DNA from: CAYVUI01 sp964454745
Lineage (GTDB): Bacteria > Planctomycetota > Phycisphaerae > Sedimentisphaerales > Anaerohalosphaeraceae
Reading direction: 5' to 3'
Assembly: GCA_964454745.1 (NCBI GenBank)
Contig: CAYVUI010000055.1
Span: 1-29,204, forward strand
Length of the DNA stretch: 29,204 bases
How positions within the stretch are numbered: position 1 is the stretch's first letter; every line of letters starts with the position of its first letter. The position numbers and the translations under genes were made by a program. Below, piece by piece: positions 17,101 to 25,372 of the stretch. Under the pieces are notes generated by a model that worked only from the letters and a program-made list of their open reading frames with translations, was not told the DNA's origin and did not search any database.

Positions 17101-17636
17101 ACTGGCTGCTGCCGGACATCTGCGATCCGGGTAATTTTGACCGCTTTGCCTCCGTTGACATCAAGGACTTTTCTTACCTTGTCCGTGAAATCGAGGCGTT
17201 TGAACAACTGGGAACCGGACTCACGGGCGCATATTACGATGGCCTGCATTTTACCAGCTATGTGTTTACAAGGGTCGATCCGCAGGTTAATTTTGACTGG
17301 GGCCAAAATTCTCCGGGTGCCCCGATGGGCGCAGATACCTATTGTGTACGTTGGACGGGAAAAATTTATGCCCCGGTCTCTTCGGCCAATTACTTTTTCT
17401 ATACTCATAGTGACGACGGTGTGCGTTTGTGGGTAAACAACAATCTCATCATTGACAACTGGACCGACCATGCCGCGACCGAAGACAGCGGAAGAGCATT
17501 TCTAAGCGGGGGCGTTTTGTACGATATCCAAATGGAATTTTATGAAAACGGCGGAGACGCTCTCGCGCAGTTAAGCTGGTCGTATCCCGGTCAGGAAAAA
17601 ACGATCATCCCGCAAACACATCTGTACCCGAATTAG
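14172..17636 (+). CDS. large secreted TIM-barrel glycosidase-like protein with dockerin and PA14 modules
   Basis: 1154 aa from ATG 14172, selected because a signal-anchor-like segment (about 20-40) follows; the longer frame at 14031 covers the promoter region. Modules in order: CBM6/35-like (about 55-185; VEVESL, GWVECQIQVPQSGNY, TLRFEEAG); a strand-rich region; FlgD-like Ig (about 384-465; FSPNGDDVYDKA, EWDGKN); a TIM barrel (about 483-740) starting FPLGMW with YYLLDEPPY, whose Asp585-Glu586-Pro587 is the best candidate catalytic motif, then IDVYP and WWILQGH; FN3 (about 868-955); dockerin-like calcium loops (DLNGDMEVNLDDF, about 957); and PA14 (about 1014-1154; GLTGAYYD, VRWTGKI, SDDGVRLWVNN). 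The barrel is homologous to that of the protein at 20045-22972. Probable surface glycan-degrading enzyme, family not assigned. Its stop overlaps the convergent GH78 stop by four bases. Confidence 0.82.
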   Translation: MNRFFTYGRVGALNTFGIIKKTLFFSTFLTLFVVISAADVLIVETQPSFSDTGFITSNGKVYLLVEVESLKTAGNLTHVSNNHCQYQDFHYLSPNGWVECQIQVPQSGNYNVLTRLVQHGNTGPKARLRLDGAEKGIIEGRGWKQLTFYMSSGTHTLRFEEAGSGSTAWPLRLVGIDSIAVTNNLSWEPPETLSTHPYTGNQYWWERPSADLPQVTVHIGTKSRTFSGQWDYSSLLLIDSANGSSQASIDYSQSGDNFAGEPFTGISVEPADSTRYRVVSNAGLLDRNRHAITPNYDMVNDEVIAEIPAGQNGYIQVQRYDGSVVRQLASGMEEWDGKVSDQPYADFAQKLTYLLRFHPVSGSTKDLYSTVYCDPLTLGHVKPRVLEFSPNGDDVYDKAIVNYQALSYRSDYSIVVKNDQNQTVRTLASSNPIEWDGKNNSAQLCSQGDYSIEISLGGDFKAGSRVRLLNRPATPSGPWQPTFFPLGMWTITGDGYSTASMNDIAAHNCNAIRVTATGTSGGTAAGFIDSADQYGLKVFVSLSSLAHNLCDMDIAPSEPQLESILAPYINPLKNKPALAGYYLLDEPPYVEEWGYRLRAIQQVIHSLDPAHPASNCLIGHDSRISDYSQQIKPKLQLIDVYPVSDNQVGGPGDFYHIWGYGWGTDPMEMLEYTDWAMSFVEPYGAGTWWILQGHRNDGQLEYPTPAEIRLQVWLGLTRAVKGFFFFAYEDQLPNWYGLRAASQAPLYNALSDLYGRLDPLIPVLLSLKKDDFNVSAQGGGILPAIPPNFPGYPNAEIAALQSEDGTKKYIVVANRNCTSSSNITIHSLTYGDRMLRDLETGTEYPMNSTILFEPGDGKIFEIILDGQQIPSTPTGLSVIEKTDSTISFDWVPSSDDGQVMGYHIYCNDIYLESSASPPFVHRCLDSQTNYTYRVSAYDDEQNESGLSLPLAVSTSYTGDLNGDMEVNLDDFFVFSQNWLLPDICDPGNFDRFASVDIKDFSYLVREIEAFEQLGTGLTGAYYDGLHFTSYVFTRVDPQVNFDWGQNSPGAPMGADTYCVRWTGKIYAPVSSANYFFYTHSDDGVRLWVNNNLIIDNWTDHAATEDSGRAFLSGGVLYDIQMEFYENGGDALAQLSWSYPGQEKTIIPQTHLYPN

Positions 17637-19990
17637 CCGGTTCTGGACTCCCGATCCAACCTCAGGGTATTATCCAGTTCATAACGGCATTCAATTTCCT
17701 GTGGATATGAAATATCGAGAAGGCTTATATCCCCATATCGCCTGACATGAATGTTTATCACACCATACGGCGTGGGAACTTTGCCGGAGAGATGATCCAG
17801 TCCGCAGGTTTGCGGCGAAATTGTAAACTCTTTCCATCCCGGCTTTTGCGGCCTTACGCCCAAAAGAATCGACTGGTAAAACCAGATCGGAAGAGCCGAC
17901 CAGCCGTGACAGAGGCTGCCGGCCCCGTCAAAATCATCGGCCCCTTTGATCGTTTCCCAGAAACTCGTCGCCCCCTTTGACAACATGTATCCCCATTTGT
18001 CCTGAATATCTTTCAGAATGAAAGGAGCGTATTCTTTGTCGGTATCCAGTAAGGCACGGTAGACAAATCCGAGCATGGACAGCGTTGCAGGGACAAGGCT
18101 GGAATCCGAAATCAGCTTTTCACAAACCTGCTTGTGCTGACCGGGCTCGAAGACGCCGTTGCCCATTGCCAGCGCGTGGGTCAACTGTGAGTATCCGGCC
18201 GGGTGGGGAGTGACGCTGTCGCAGATACGCGTACTGTGGTCATCCACAAAGAATTGCCGCAAAGCGATACGGATTTTATCCGCAAGAGCTGCATAGTTGT
18301 TTGCCGAGGCCGGATCCTGATTGGCTATTGCAATTTGAGAGGCGTTTGTCAATGCCTCGATGAAGAAAAGATTCAGGCAACTGTCAATTTTTCCGGGCGG
18401 ATCTTTATGGAACGGGCCTCCGCCGTCAAGATTTTTCGACCACTCGTAAAAATTCCAATACGATTCATCGCAAAGATTGGGCAGTATGCCATCAGGATTG
18501 AGGCTGTCTGTCCAGCCCTGGATCATCTTCTGCACCAGGGGATAGAATTTTGTGACCAGCTCTTTTTGGCCGCTGTGCAGATAATGTTCCCAAATCGTGG
18601 AAATCCATATCATCGAAAAGGACGGAATCGTCAGCGGAACCTGGGCGGGGGCACACAATTCAAGGTATCCATCTTCCCGGACGGATCGACCGAGAAGGTC
18701 AAATGAAACGCGGGGAAAGTCGTATTCCCCGAAAGCCAGATAGCCCAACAGTGCCTGGTTGCGGGCATCCATGGCATAGAGAGACTGCTCACGCCAGGGA
18801 GAATCCTCATAATGCTCAAACATGCACAGCCGCAATGTACGAACTGCAACTTCGTAAATCTGATTGTGAAGCGAATGGCTGGATTGAAACTCCCCCCTCG
18901 GCTCAAGGGGATAGGAAACCGGAATCAAACCAGCGTAAAATAATTGCACGCCATCGGGGCCGGCATTCGTGATATGCAGCTCGATATACCGGGTACCGGT
19001 CCGCCGCATCGGCATGGTCCACTGCTGGCGTCCCTGCTTGCAGATATATCGGTCGGCGAAATTCCGCCCGTCAATCCACGCACGAACCCTGCCATCCTCG
19101 ATGTGTTCACCATGGGCGATATCGATGACGGTTCCCCGGGCCGCATACAGGTCGAGGGTGATAAAGCCAACCTCTTGCCGACCCAAGTCCACGAGGGCAT
19201 ACATACCGCCGGAACCATCATCACTCAATTGAACACCATTCGCGTTTTCCCCGGTCCCCGCTGAAAGAACATGCCTGCGTTGATCTTTTGTCACAAAATT
19301 GTCATTTGCAACTGTCCGGGCATATGAATCGTATTCTTTAGTTCTCTTAAATGTGCCGGACTGTATGATTTCCGTTGGACAGGGTTCCAGGATAGAAAGC
19401 TTTTTCAGCGGCCTGGGGGATAGGGACTGCCAATATCCCGACTGCGGACCGGCGATTTCCGTTGCCGGCTGCCAGCCGCTTGCCTCGTAGTCCGGCTGGG
19501 TCCAGTTGTCCTCTTTTGCGGCATTGTAGTGCATGGTAAATGAATGCTGTACCGTAACCAGGTCGGTCATTCCGCTCAGGCAGGCTGGGCTTTGGCGAAT
19601 TTGCCATGAACGATCACTTTGAAAGTGGTCAGAACCGTTGACTCCGGCAAAGAGGATACCGGGCATTCCTTCGCGGTAGTGGCTGGTGCTATGGCCCTGG
19701 TACCAGGCGAGAATCGCGATGCAGTTAGTTCCTTTGCGTAAGAATGGAGCGATGTTAATGGTATCGAAGGTTTTCTCCCGGGGATAATCGCGAAACGCCC
19801 CGCCTGCGACAAAGGAGCCGTTGATATAGAGACAATAATCCGTATCCACGGAAATGTAGATTGCAGCTTGTGGATCGACATTTTTACATTGAATGCATTT
19901 TCGAATGTTGACCCATTGGTTGGGAATCGGCGATGGCTGGTTGAGCCAGATCCATTGTGCTTCTTTAAATAACGACAGGTATTGCGTCAC
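17633..19990 (-). CDS. glycoside hydrolase family 78 alpha-L-rhamnosidase-like enzyme
   Basis: 785 aa, GTG start with GGGAG about 11 bases upstream, no signal peptide. The N-terminal beta-sandwich (AQWIWL, VDTDYCLYINGSFVAGGAFRD) matches the rhamnosidase N domain. YALVDLGRQEVGFITLDL, DIAHGEHIEDGRV and RRTGTRYIELH fit the domain before the barrel. The (alpha/alpha)6 barrel has EHYEDSPWREQSLYAMDARNQ, where the Asp, Glu and final Asp correspond to the conserved acidic cluster of GH78 (usually D-C-P-x-R-E-E...GD). GATSFWET and LCHGWSALPIWFY, then a C-terminal sandwich, complete the family. It would remove alpha-linked rhamnose from oligosaccharides in the cytoplasm. It is the last gene of the minus-strand operon, 54 bases after the TIM-barrel/LamG gene. 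The divergence leaves substrate open. Confidence 0.82.
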   Translation of the reverse strand: MTQYLSLFKEAQWIWLNQPSPIPNQWVNIRKCIQCKNVDPQAAIYISVDTDYCLYINGSFVAGGAFRDYPREKTFDTINIAPFLRKGTNCIAILAWYQGHSTSHYREGMPGILFAGVNGSDHFQSDRSWQIRQSPACLSGMTDLVTVQHSFTMHYNAAKEDNWTQPDYEASGWQPATEIAGPQSGYWQSLSPRPLKKLSILEPCPTEIIQSGTFKRTKEYDSYARTVANDNFVTKDQRRHVLSAGTGENANGVQLSDDGSGGMYALVDLGRQEVGFITLDLYAARGTVIDIAHGEHIEDGRVRAWIDGRNFADRYICKQGRQQWTMPMRRTGTRYIELHITNAGPDGVQLFYAGLIPVSYPLEPRGEFQSSHSLHNQIYEVAVRTLRLCMFEHYEDSPWREQSLYAMDARNQALLGYLAFGEYDFPRVSFDLLGRSVREDGYLELCAPAQVPLTIPSFSMIWISTIWEHYLHSGQKELVTKFYPLVQKMIQGWTDSLNPDGILPNLCDESYWNFYEWSKNLDGGGPFHKDPPGKIDSCLNLFFIEALTNASQIAIANQDPASANNYAALADKIRIALRQFFVDDHSTRICDSVTPHPAGYSQLTHALAMGNGVFEPGQHKQVCEKLISDSSLVPATLSMLGFVYRALLDTDKEYAPFILKDIQDKWGYMLSKGATSFWETIKGADDFDGAGSLCHGWSALPIWFYQSILLGVRPQKPGWKEFTISPQTCGLDHLSGKVPTPYGVINIHVRRYGDISLLDISYPQEIECRYELDNTLRLDRESRTG

Positions 19991-20044
19991 TTGGTGCAGT
20001 TCTCCCAGATTGAAAATATGATTTTCGGCCCAAAACCCGCGGCA

Positions 20045-22972
20045 TCAATCATCAGGTAAGTACCATTCGCCGCTGAATGAGGCAAAATCCGAAAAATCAA
20101 CCGTCATGTCCTCATTGATGTTGCCTTCACTGATCGCCTGGCCGGTGAGCCAATTACCCGACAGAATCCACATATCGAGCAGATTGACAACGCAGTCACA
20201 ATTCAAATCCACCTGCCACTGGCACGGCTCCAGATCGGGCTGAATATTGTTCATGACTTCCTGAATTTCACTCGGGACCAAGGCCCGGTCGTATATCCGA
20301 ACGTCATCGATCCTGCCGTTCCAGGTTCCGTAATCATACGCATTGCTCCCAATGTATGCAGGGACCAGCGGATCAAAATCAACCGTGCCCGACTTGGCCA
20401 TCCGGCCGACTTCCGCGCCGTCTTTGTACAGAATCATATCCTGCCCGTCATACACGGCTGCGGCATGAACCCAGGCACCCAGACCGATCACGCCGTCCGA
20501 GGCGACCAGCGCATCGGATACGCCATCGGCTTTGAGCATGAAGCGAAGTTTCACACCCCCGCTGTTGTAGGTACCGAGCATCCAGTAATGTGAAGCCGTT
20601 GACGTTCCGGTCGACTTGGATACGATTCGGTTATCCTGCCCGCCGGGCTTGAAGCCGTTGGCATAAATCCACGCGGCAATTGTCATTTCGCTGCTGTCGG
20701 TCACATCCAGGGCACCTAAATCGATCTTATCGCCGCTTCCACCACTAAAAGACAGGGCCGAACCGTACCGGCCATCCGCCCAGGCCCATCCTGAGCCGGC
20801 GATTGTACCATCGTTGTTATTTGCGGAACTGTCCGGGGCCACGCTGCCCTGGCCCGAATCGAGCGGCCAGTGGCCCACCAGGCCATCCAGCGCCAGCAGT
20901 GCATTGGTACGGGCACAGGCACGGTTGCTGGCCTGAGTGGATTGATTGCCATCGACATCCACGGCTGTGACGTGATACCAATAAACCGTATCGGCCTGGA
21001 CATCCGTATCGGTAAAAGTGCAGTCCGGAACCAAAGCGATTTCGATATCATTTCGGAACACTTTATAGCTTCCTATGCCGACATTATCGCTGGCCGGCTG
21101 CCACTGCATTTGAACGTCCACGGCACTTTTTGCGGTGATTTTCAGCAGCGACGGAGCCGTAGGCAACTGCAGGTCAAACGTCTGGCCGCAAGCGGGAGCG
21201 CTGTAGGATGACGATGCCGTATCGTTGTAGGATTGAACCTTGTAACAATAGGCTGCATCCGGGGTCAGGCCGGTATCGGTAAAGGTTATTTCAGTTGTGG
21301 TGTCAATAAAGGTCCCGTCCTGGTAATAGACATGATATCCAAGCGGTGTGCCCCCTGCCGCCGGTGGGTTCCATTGAAGAGTGATTCTGGTTTCCGTGCT
21401 TTCCGAAACGGTCAGATTCTCCGGCGGCTCCGGCGGGTCGTCTGACGAATCCTGCAGTTCGAAGATTCTGCCGTCACCGGGCCGGTAAGAAAGGGGTGTA
21501 TCCAGCGCATAAATCATGCCGCTTTCGAGGTCTTTGATGCGATCAAATCTGCCGGATTGGAGGGTCAAAGCCTGGCTGTTAACACAATCCTGGTTGATCA
21601 CGACGGCGTAGAATGTGTCGCCGGTGTTTTTCATCAGGGTGCTGACATAGGGCGTGCCCCCGCCGGTGACAAAACAGGCATCCGGGGCTTTCTGGGTTTG
21701 CAGCAGGGTTGTTTTGAGCGGAATCACTCGTCCGGCCAGGTCCGCGACTTCATCGTAATCGTCCGCACGGGCCGGGTCTTTAAGGCCCAGCCAGCCCTGG
21801 CTCGGGTCGGAACTGGTCGAGTAAATGAACCAGAAAATGCCCTTGGCTCCTTCGCCAATCGCGGTCCAGAACATGCGCCGCATCTCCTCGAGTTCCGGCT
21901 GACGCAATGAAAAAGACTGACCGCTTCCGAATGAATGGGCCTGCAAAATAAACCAGATCGGCGTCTGGGCGGGCTGCTCCTCGACCACCGTTCGCGTGTA
22001 GGAAACAAAATCCAGGTGAGAATAACCGTAGCCGTTCATGGTAAAATCGCCGATGCTGCTGCCCCAGGCACAGGGATAGACATCAATAATCAGTACCGGC
22101 GGCTGAGATTCATTAAGGTGCGGTCCGACGCGGTCGATGCCGATGAGCACCGGTGCCGACGGCCGGGCAGGGTCAAGCTGGTAAAATGCATCCGTCAGCA
22201 GGCCCAGTTTTGTCAATCGGTCCAGCCCCGGTTCATCGGTAGTGTAATACAGCTTCAAACAGTTGTAGCTGCTCCAGGCATCCACGATTTGACCGGCAGC
22301 GGCCAGTGCATTGCCTGAATTCGCGGCAACGGAAGAAGGCCACCAGGTCTGTTCGAGGGTACCCGCGGGGCTTAGATAAATATCGAACCCTTTGTTCTCC
22401 CCCGCCGAAAGAATATGTCCGCAGTTGTCCGCCGAGCCGTTGACGACCATGATGCCGTCAAGGTTGTGTGCTTTGAGGTCATCAATGGATTGGGAAAACT
22501 GGAAATAGGAACCGATCCAGGGGTGATTTTCAAACATACCCAGCGGAAAATGATCGACCTGCGGCAATCGCGGAGGCACCCATTCTATGGTAACACTATC
22601 CCCGGTAAGGCCCGGCGAAGCGGCCGTCACCGTGCAGCTTCCCGCTGACGATGGTGCGATCACGTTAATTATTGCCTGACCGTCTACCGCCTGAACAGGA
22701 TTCTCGCCGCTCAGTGTGCCGGTCCCGCTTAGCTGGAAGGTTACGGTATGCGTTGCCCCTGTGACACGCTGGCCGTCCGAATCGGAGATCTGCGCGAGCA
22801 CGCGTGAAAGAGTGACGCCGTCAGCAATGACTTTTTTCGGATAGGGTTTACATATAATCTTCACTGCCGGGCCGGCTGCGGCGAAACCAGTTATTACGAA
22901 CAGCACAAAAAAAAAAGTTGAAATGAAATGTCTCGCAGCGTCTTTATGGCAAAAGTGATTTTTCAAACGCAT
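20045..22972 (-). CDS. secreted TIM-barrel protein with Ig-like, FN3, LamG and dockerin-like modules
   Basis: 975 aa from ATG 22972, with GAGGTG nine bases upstream; the longer frame from 23056 overlaps the pseudopilin gene. A signal peptide (about 15-35; FFFVLFVITGFAAAG) is followed by a bacterial Ig-like domain (about 37-135). The TIM barrel (about 140-415) starts FPLGMF and has YYTTDEPGL with Asp246-Glu247, then LIIDVYP and WFILQAH, paralleling the protein at 14172-17636. FN3 modules lie at about 514-600 and 602-690. A LamG/concanavalin-type domain covers about 695-905 (GLVGHWPLDSG, IAAWIYANG, GRIDDVRIYDRAL). The end is dockerin-like: DLNCDCVVNLLDM and NINEDMTVDFSDF. Probably an extracellular glycan-binding hydrolase. 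It lies 19 bases after the pseudopilin gene and 54 bases before the GH78 gene in one operon. Confidence 0.82.
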   Translation of the reverse strand: MRLKNHFCHKDAARHFISTFFFVLFVITGFAAAGPAVKIICKPYPKKVIADGVTLSRVLAQISDSDGQRVTGATHTVTFQLSGTGTLSGENPVQAVDGQAIINVIAPSSAGSCTVTAASPGLTGDSVTIEWVPPRLPQVDHFPLGMFENHPWIGSYFQFSQSIDDLKAHNLDGIMVVNGSADNCGHILSAGENKGFDIYLSPAGTLEQTWWPSSVAANSGNALAAAGQIVDAWSSYNCLKLYYTTDEPGLDRLTKLGLLTDAFYQLDPARPSAPVLIGIDRVGPHLNESQPPVLIIDVYPCAWGSSIGDFTMNGYGYSHLDFVSYTRTVVEEQPAQTPIWFILQAHSFGSGQSFSLRQPELEEMRRMFWTAIGEGAKGIFWFIYSTSSDPSQGWLGLKDPARADDYDEVADLAGRVIPLKTTLLQTQKAPDACFVTGGGTPYVSTLMKNTGDTFYAVVINQDCVNSQALTLQSGRFDRIKDLESGMIYALDTPLSYRPGDGRIFELQDSSDDPPEPPENLTVSESTETRITLQWNPPAAGGTPLGYHVYYQDGTFIDTTTEITFTDTGLTPDAAYCYKVQSYNDTASSSYSAPACGQTFDLQLPTAPSLLKITAKSAVDVQMQWQPASDNVGIGSYKVFRNDIEIALVPDCTFTDTDVQADTVYWYHVTAVDVDGNQSTQASNRACARTNALLALDGLVGHWPLDSGQGSVAPDSSANNNDGTIAGSGWAWADGRYGSALSFSGGSGDKIDLGALDVTDSSEMTIAAWIYANGFKPGGQDNRIVSKSTGTSTASHYWMLGTYNSGGVKLRFMLKADGVSDALVASDGVIGLGAWVHAAAVYDGQDMILYKDGAEVGRMAKSGTVDFDPLVPAYIGSNAYDYGTWNGRIDDVRIYDRALVPSEIQEVMNNIQPDLEPCQWQVDLNCDCVVNLLDMWILSGNWLTGQAISEGNINEDMTVDFSDFASFSGEWYLPDD

Positions 22973-22991
22973 CAATGGAATCACCTCTTTA

Positions 22992-23774
22992 CTATCTTTT
23001 TCCGCTTGGATAAAATTCCTTTTCGAGTTTCTGCATGTGATCCACAGAGTCGGCATGTCCGTCGCAGTAGAGATAATTCAGCACCCTTGAGTGTGTTGCC
23101 GCCCAACCGTGGTCGTCATCGTAGGTCCACCAGCCAGTGTGTTCATTCCATTTTCCGCGGTAAGCCGCCCCGTTATTCAGCGGCCAGTCCGATTGGTTGT
23201 GCAATTCAACAATGATAATCTTATCCTGTATAGAAACCACCTGGGATGCTTTCAATGCGGGCTTTCCGGGAATCGCCGAAGGGCCGCCGCCTATTTTTCT
23301 TGCACTTAGGAACATATTCGGATTGCCGCTGTAACTGAAGCTGGTCCTTTGATCCGTTCGGGCCAGGTTGCCGCTGACCAGTTCCATTTCAAATTTATGG
23401 TTTGGGCAGTGCCCGACCGAATCGGCTCCCATGCGTTCCCCAAGCGTGGCGCTGGTACCGATTTTACTGTCATGGAACTGGATATAAGGAGCGATCAGCC
23501 CCCACCAGGTTTCCGTGCTGGCGACTTCAAATTCCGTTTTGCCAAACATCGGGCCGGGATTTCCAGTGATATTATGACAGGGATAACGGTCATTGTTGGC
23601 AACGGTATAGGCTACAAGGGCAATACCGACTTGCTTCATATTGCTCATACAGGTAATTTTTCTCGCAAGGCCTTTCGCCTTGTTGAGTGCTGGAATGAGA
23701 ATCGACATCAGCAGAGCGATAATGGAAATCACCACGAGCAATTCGATCAGTGTAAAGCCTTTGAAGCGTTTCAT
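22992..23774 (-). CDS. type II secretion/type IV-like pseudopilin with H-X9-DG motif
   Basis: 260 aa; ATG preceded by GGGAG at nine bases. The N-terminus KGFTLIELLVVISIIALLMSI is a prepilin leader with the cleavage site after Gly6, Phe at +1 and Glu at +5, followed by the hydrophobic assembly helix. The rest is a globular, Trp- and Gly-rich domain ending in the H-X9-DG signature: His of HSRVLNYLYCDG with exactly nine residues before DG. This DUF1559-type family is greatly expanded in planctomycetes and Lentisphaerae. Known pseudopilins build secretion or surface filaments after processing by a prepilin peptidase, which is not in this window. Its place between two dockerin-bearing secreted proteins suggests a part in display or export of these proteins, or in polymer contact; this is inference. 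Confidence 0.9.
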   Translation of the reverse strand: MKRFKGFTLIELLVVISIIALLMSILIPALNKAKGLARKITCMSNMKQVGIALVAYTVANNDRYPCHNITGNPGPMFGKTEFEVASTETWWGLIAPYIQFHDSKIGTSATLGERMGADSVGHCPNHKFEMELVSGNLARTDQRTSFSYSGNPNMFLSARKIGGGPSAIPGKPALKASQVVSIQDKIIIVELHNQSDWPLNNGAAYRGKWNEHTGWWTYDDDHGWAATHSRVLNYLYCDGHADSVDHMQKLEKEFYPSGKR

Positions 23775-23805
23775 AGCTACAACTCCCTAACTGAAGGGAT
23801 ATGGC

Positions 23806-23833
23806 TCACCCCTGCCCTCTTTGGCAGGGGTGA
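23806..23833. promoter_or_regulatory. strong intercistronic hairpin without T-run
   Basis: TCACCCCTGCC (23806-23816) and GGCAGGGGTGA (23823-23833) form a perfect 11-bp stem with a six-base loop, between the lectin-fold dockerin gene and the pseudopilin gene. No T-run follows on the minus strand, so it is more likely an mRNA processing, stabilising or partial attenuation element that lets the upstream gene be made in greater amount. Confidence 0.6.
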
Positions 23834-23852
23834 ACGCATCGTCATTGTTATT

Positions 23853-25322
23853 TTACGGCATCGGCATGCAAACCGGAGGTGTACAGTCGAGCCAATGCAA
23901 TATAAAGCTTGCGAAATCTTCGATATCCACAATGCAGTCCTGATTGAAATCCATTTGCGGGTACCCATAATCACCACATTCAGGTGTAGTGATTGAGAGG
24001 CTTACATTGTCAAACTGCCAGGTGACCACCCCATCACGATTACCGAGGAAGATTTCATCTACACTTTCAATCTGCCTAAAGTTCGGCCAGCTTGCCGCAA
24101 GCATGCCGTCGATCTTCACAGTAACCCCTGACCACGGATCGAATACCATTTCAATCGAATTGGTCCAGCGGTCACCAATTCCCGGATCCCAGCTCAAGAC
24201 CTGGTTGGGTTCACCCGGCAGGAAACTCCACCACGGATCGTCACCGTTGCCTGTCGGATCATCTGACACCATAGCCATAAACCCACTGTTACCATAATAT
24301 GCTTGATTCGGTGAAGGAATTTCAACATAATAATCTGCGGAATCAGCATCCCGAAATCCGATTTCAAGTGGAAAACTTCCCGTAGTACCGTTAGGCTGAT
24401 GGACATCTACTGTCAATGTCACAATATCACCGGGGGTCGTCGCGGGGAAACTTTTACTGATTCGTGCTCCCTCATCCGCACTGGCCAGTTTGCCGGGCTG
24501 GGCACCCCAGGGGCCACCGCCTGCTTCGCCGGATACATGCCAGGTTCCGCTTTCAATCGTCCAGTCGCTGATGTCTTCATCTTCAAAATCATCACGAAGA
24601 ATATAGGGCTGTTCCACTTCTACAGTTACATCATCGATAAACCAGCTTACCGTCCCCGTGTGCCAGAGGGTGATTTTATCAATCGTGCTCAGGCCGTTGA
24701 AGTTTGGCCACTGACCGACAAGAACGTCATCCTTGTAGTATTTCACACCGGTGAGGGGATCAAACTCGATTTTAATGACCTGAAAGGCCCGGCTCTGATT
24801 GAGATTTTCTCCGGCCGTACCGACATGCTTGATATAGGTCTGCTGACCGCCATCCCAGACATAGCTCATAAATCCGGAAACACCACCATAAATCGTTGCA
24901 CTCGGACTCATTTCCCAGTCATAAAAACCGACACCCTGTTCTTCAATTGCCACATCAAAATGAAAAGAAGCATCCGTCGAGTCAGTCTGCTTCAACTTAA
25001 ACTCAATCGTTACAAAATTGTCCTGCAGAGGATCGGGGCCCTGACCATTCCAGTCGATTGCAATTTCGGTGAAGGCCTGGGTTCCAAACGCAAGCATCCC
25101 GTAATAGGCTTCTTCCGGCAGAGTATTGGGGTCCGGAAGGTCATCGGTCGGACGGAAATTGCCGATATCAGAACCGTCCGCTGCGAATACGCCTGTATGC
25201 ACACTCCAGGCCGGGTCCGCGGTATAATCCCCATCCTCAAAATCATCGCTTACCACAACCTGGGCCCATGCCAAACAGGCAAAAAATGATACGAGCAGAA
25301 AAATCAAAAATCTTTTCAACAT
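23853..25322 (-). CDS. secreted protein with duplicated lectin-like beta-sandwich and C-terminal dockerin-like repeat
   Basis: 489 aa, ATG with AAAGGAGAG upstream and a clear signal peptide (MLKRFLIFLLVSFFACLAWA). Two homologous domains follow, about 25-205 and 215-430: each opens with DDFEDGD or DDFEDED, contains a tract ending in (I/M)xFDPxxGV, and closes with WPNF, a short acidic turn and W-F/Q-x-D-(D/N)-V. The fold resembles LamG or the concanavalin-like domain of 3-keto-disaccharide hydrolases, but no catalytic residues can be named. The C-terminus (about 440-489) has one calcium-loop repeat, DFNQDCIVDIEDF, rather than the usual pair. Probably a glycan-binding component displayed or anchored together with the other dockerin-bearing proteins. 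It follows the regulator gene by 50 bases as second gene of the operon. Confidence 0.75.
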   Translation of the reverse strand: MLKRFLIFLLVSFFACLAWAQVVVSDDFEDGDYTADPAWSVHTGVFAADGSDIGNFRPTDDLPDPNTLPEEAYYGMLAFGTQAFTEIAIDWNGQGPDPLQDNFVTIEFKLKQTDSTDASFHFDVAIEEQGVGFYDWEMSPSATIYGGVSGFMSYVWDGGQQTYIKHVGTAGENLNQSRAFQVIKIEFDPLTGVKYYKDDVLVGQWPNFNGLSTIDKITLWHTGTVSWFIDDVTVEVEQPYILRDDFEDEDISDWTIESGTWHVSGEAGGGPWGAQPGKLASADEGARISKSFPATTPGDIVTLTVDVHQPNGTTGSFPLEIGFRDADSADYYVEIPSPNQAYYGNSGFMAMVSDDPTGNGDDPWWSFLPGEPNQVLSWDPGIGDRWTNSIEMVFDPWSGVTVKIDGMLAASWPNFRQIESVDEIFLGNRDGVVTWQFDNVSLSITTPECGDYGYPQMDFNQDCIVDIEDFASFILHWLDCTPPVCMPMP

Positions 25323-25372
25323 AATCTCTCTCCTTTAAACCTCGCCCTAATTAATAGATTAATTCACGAAAC

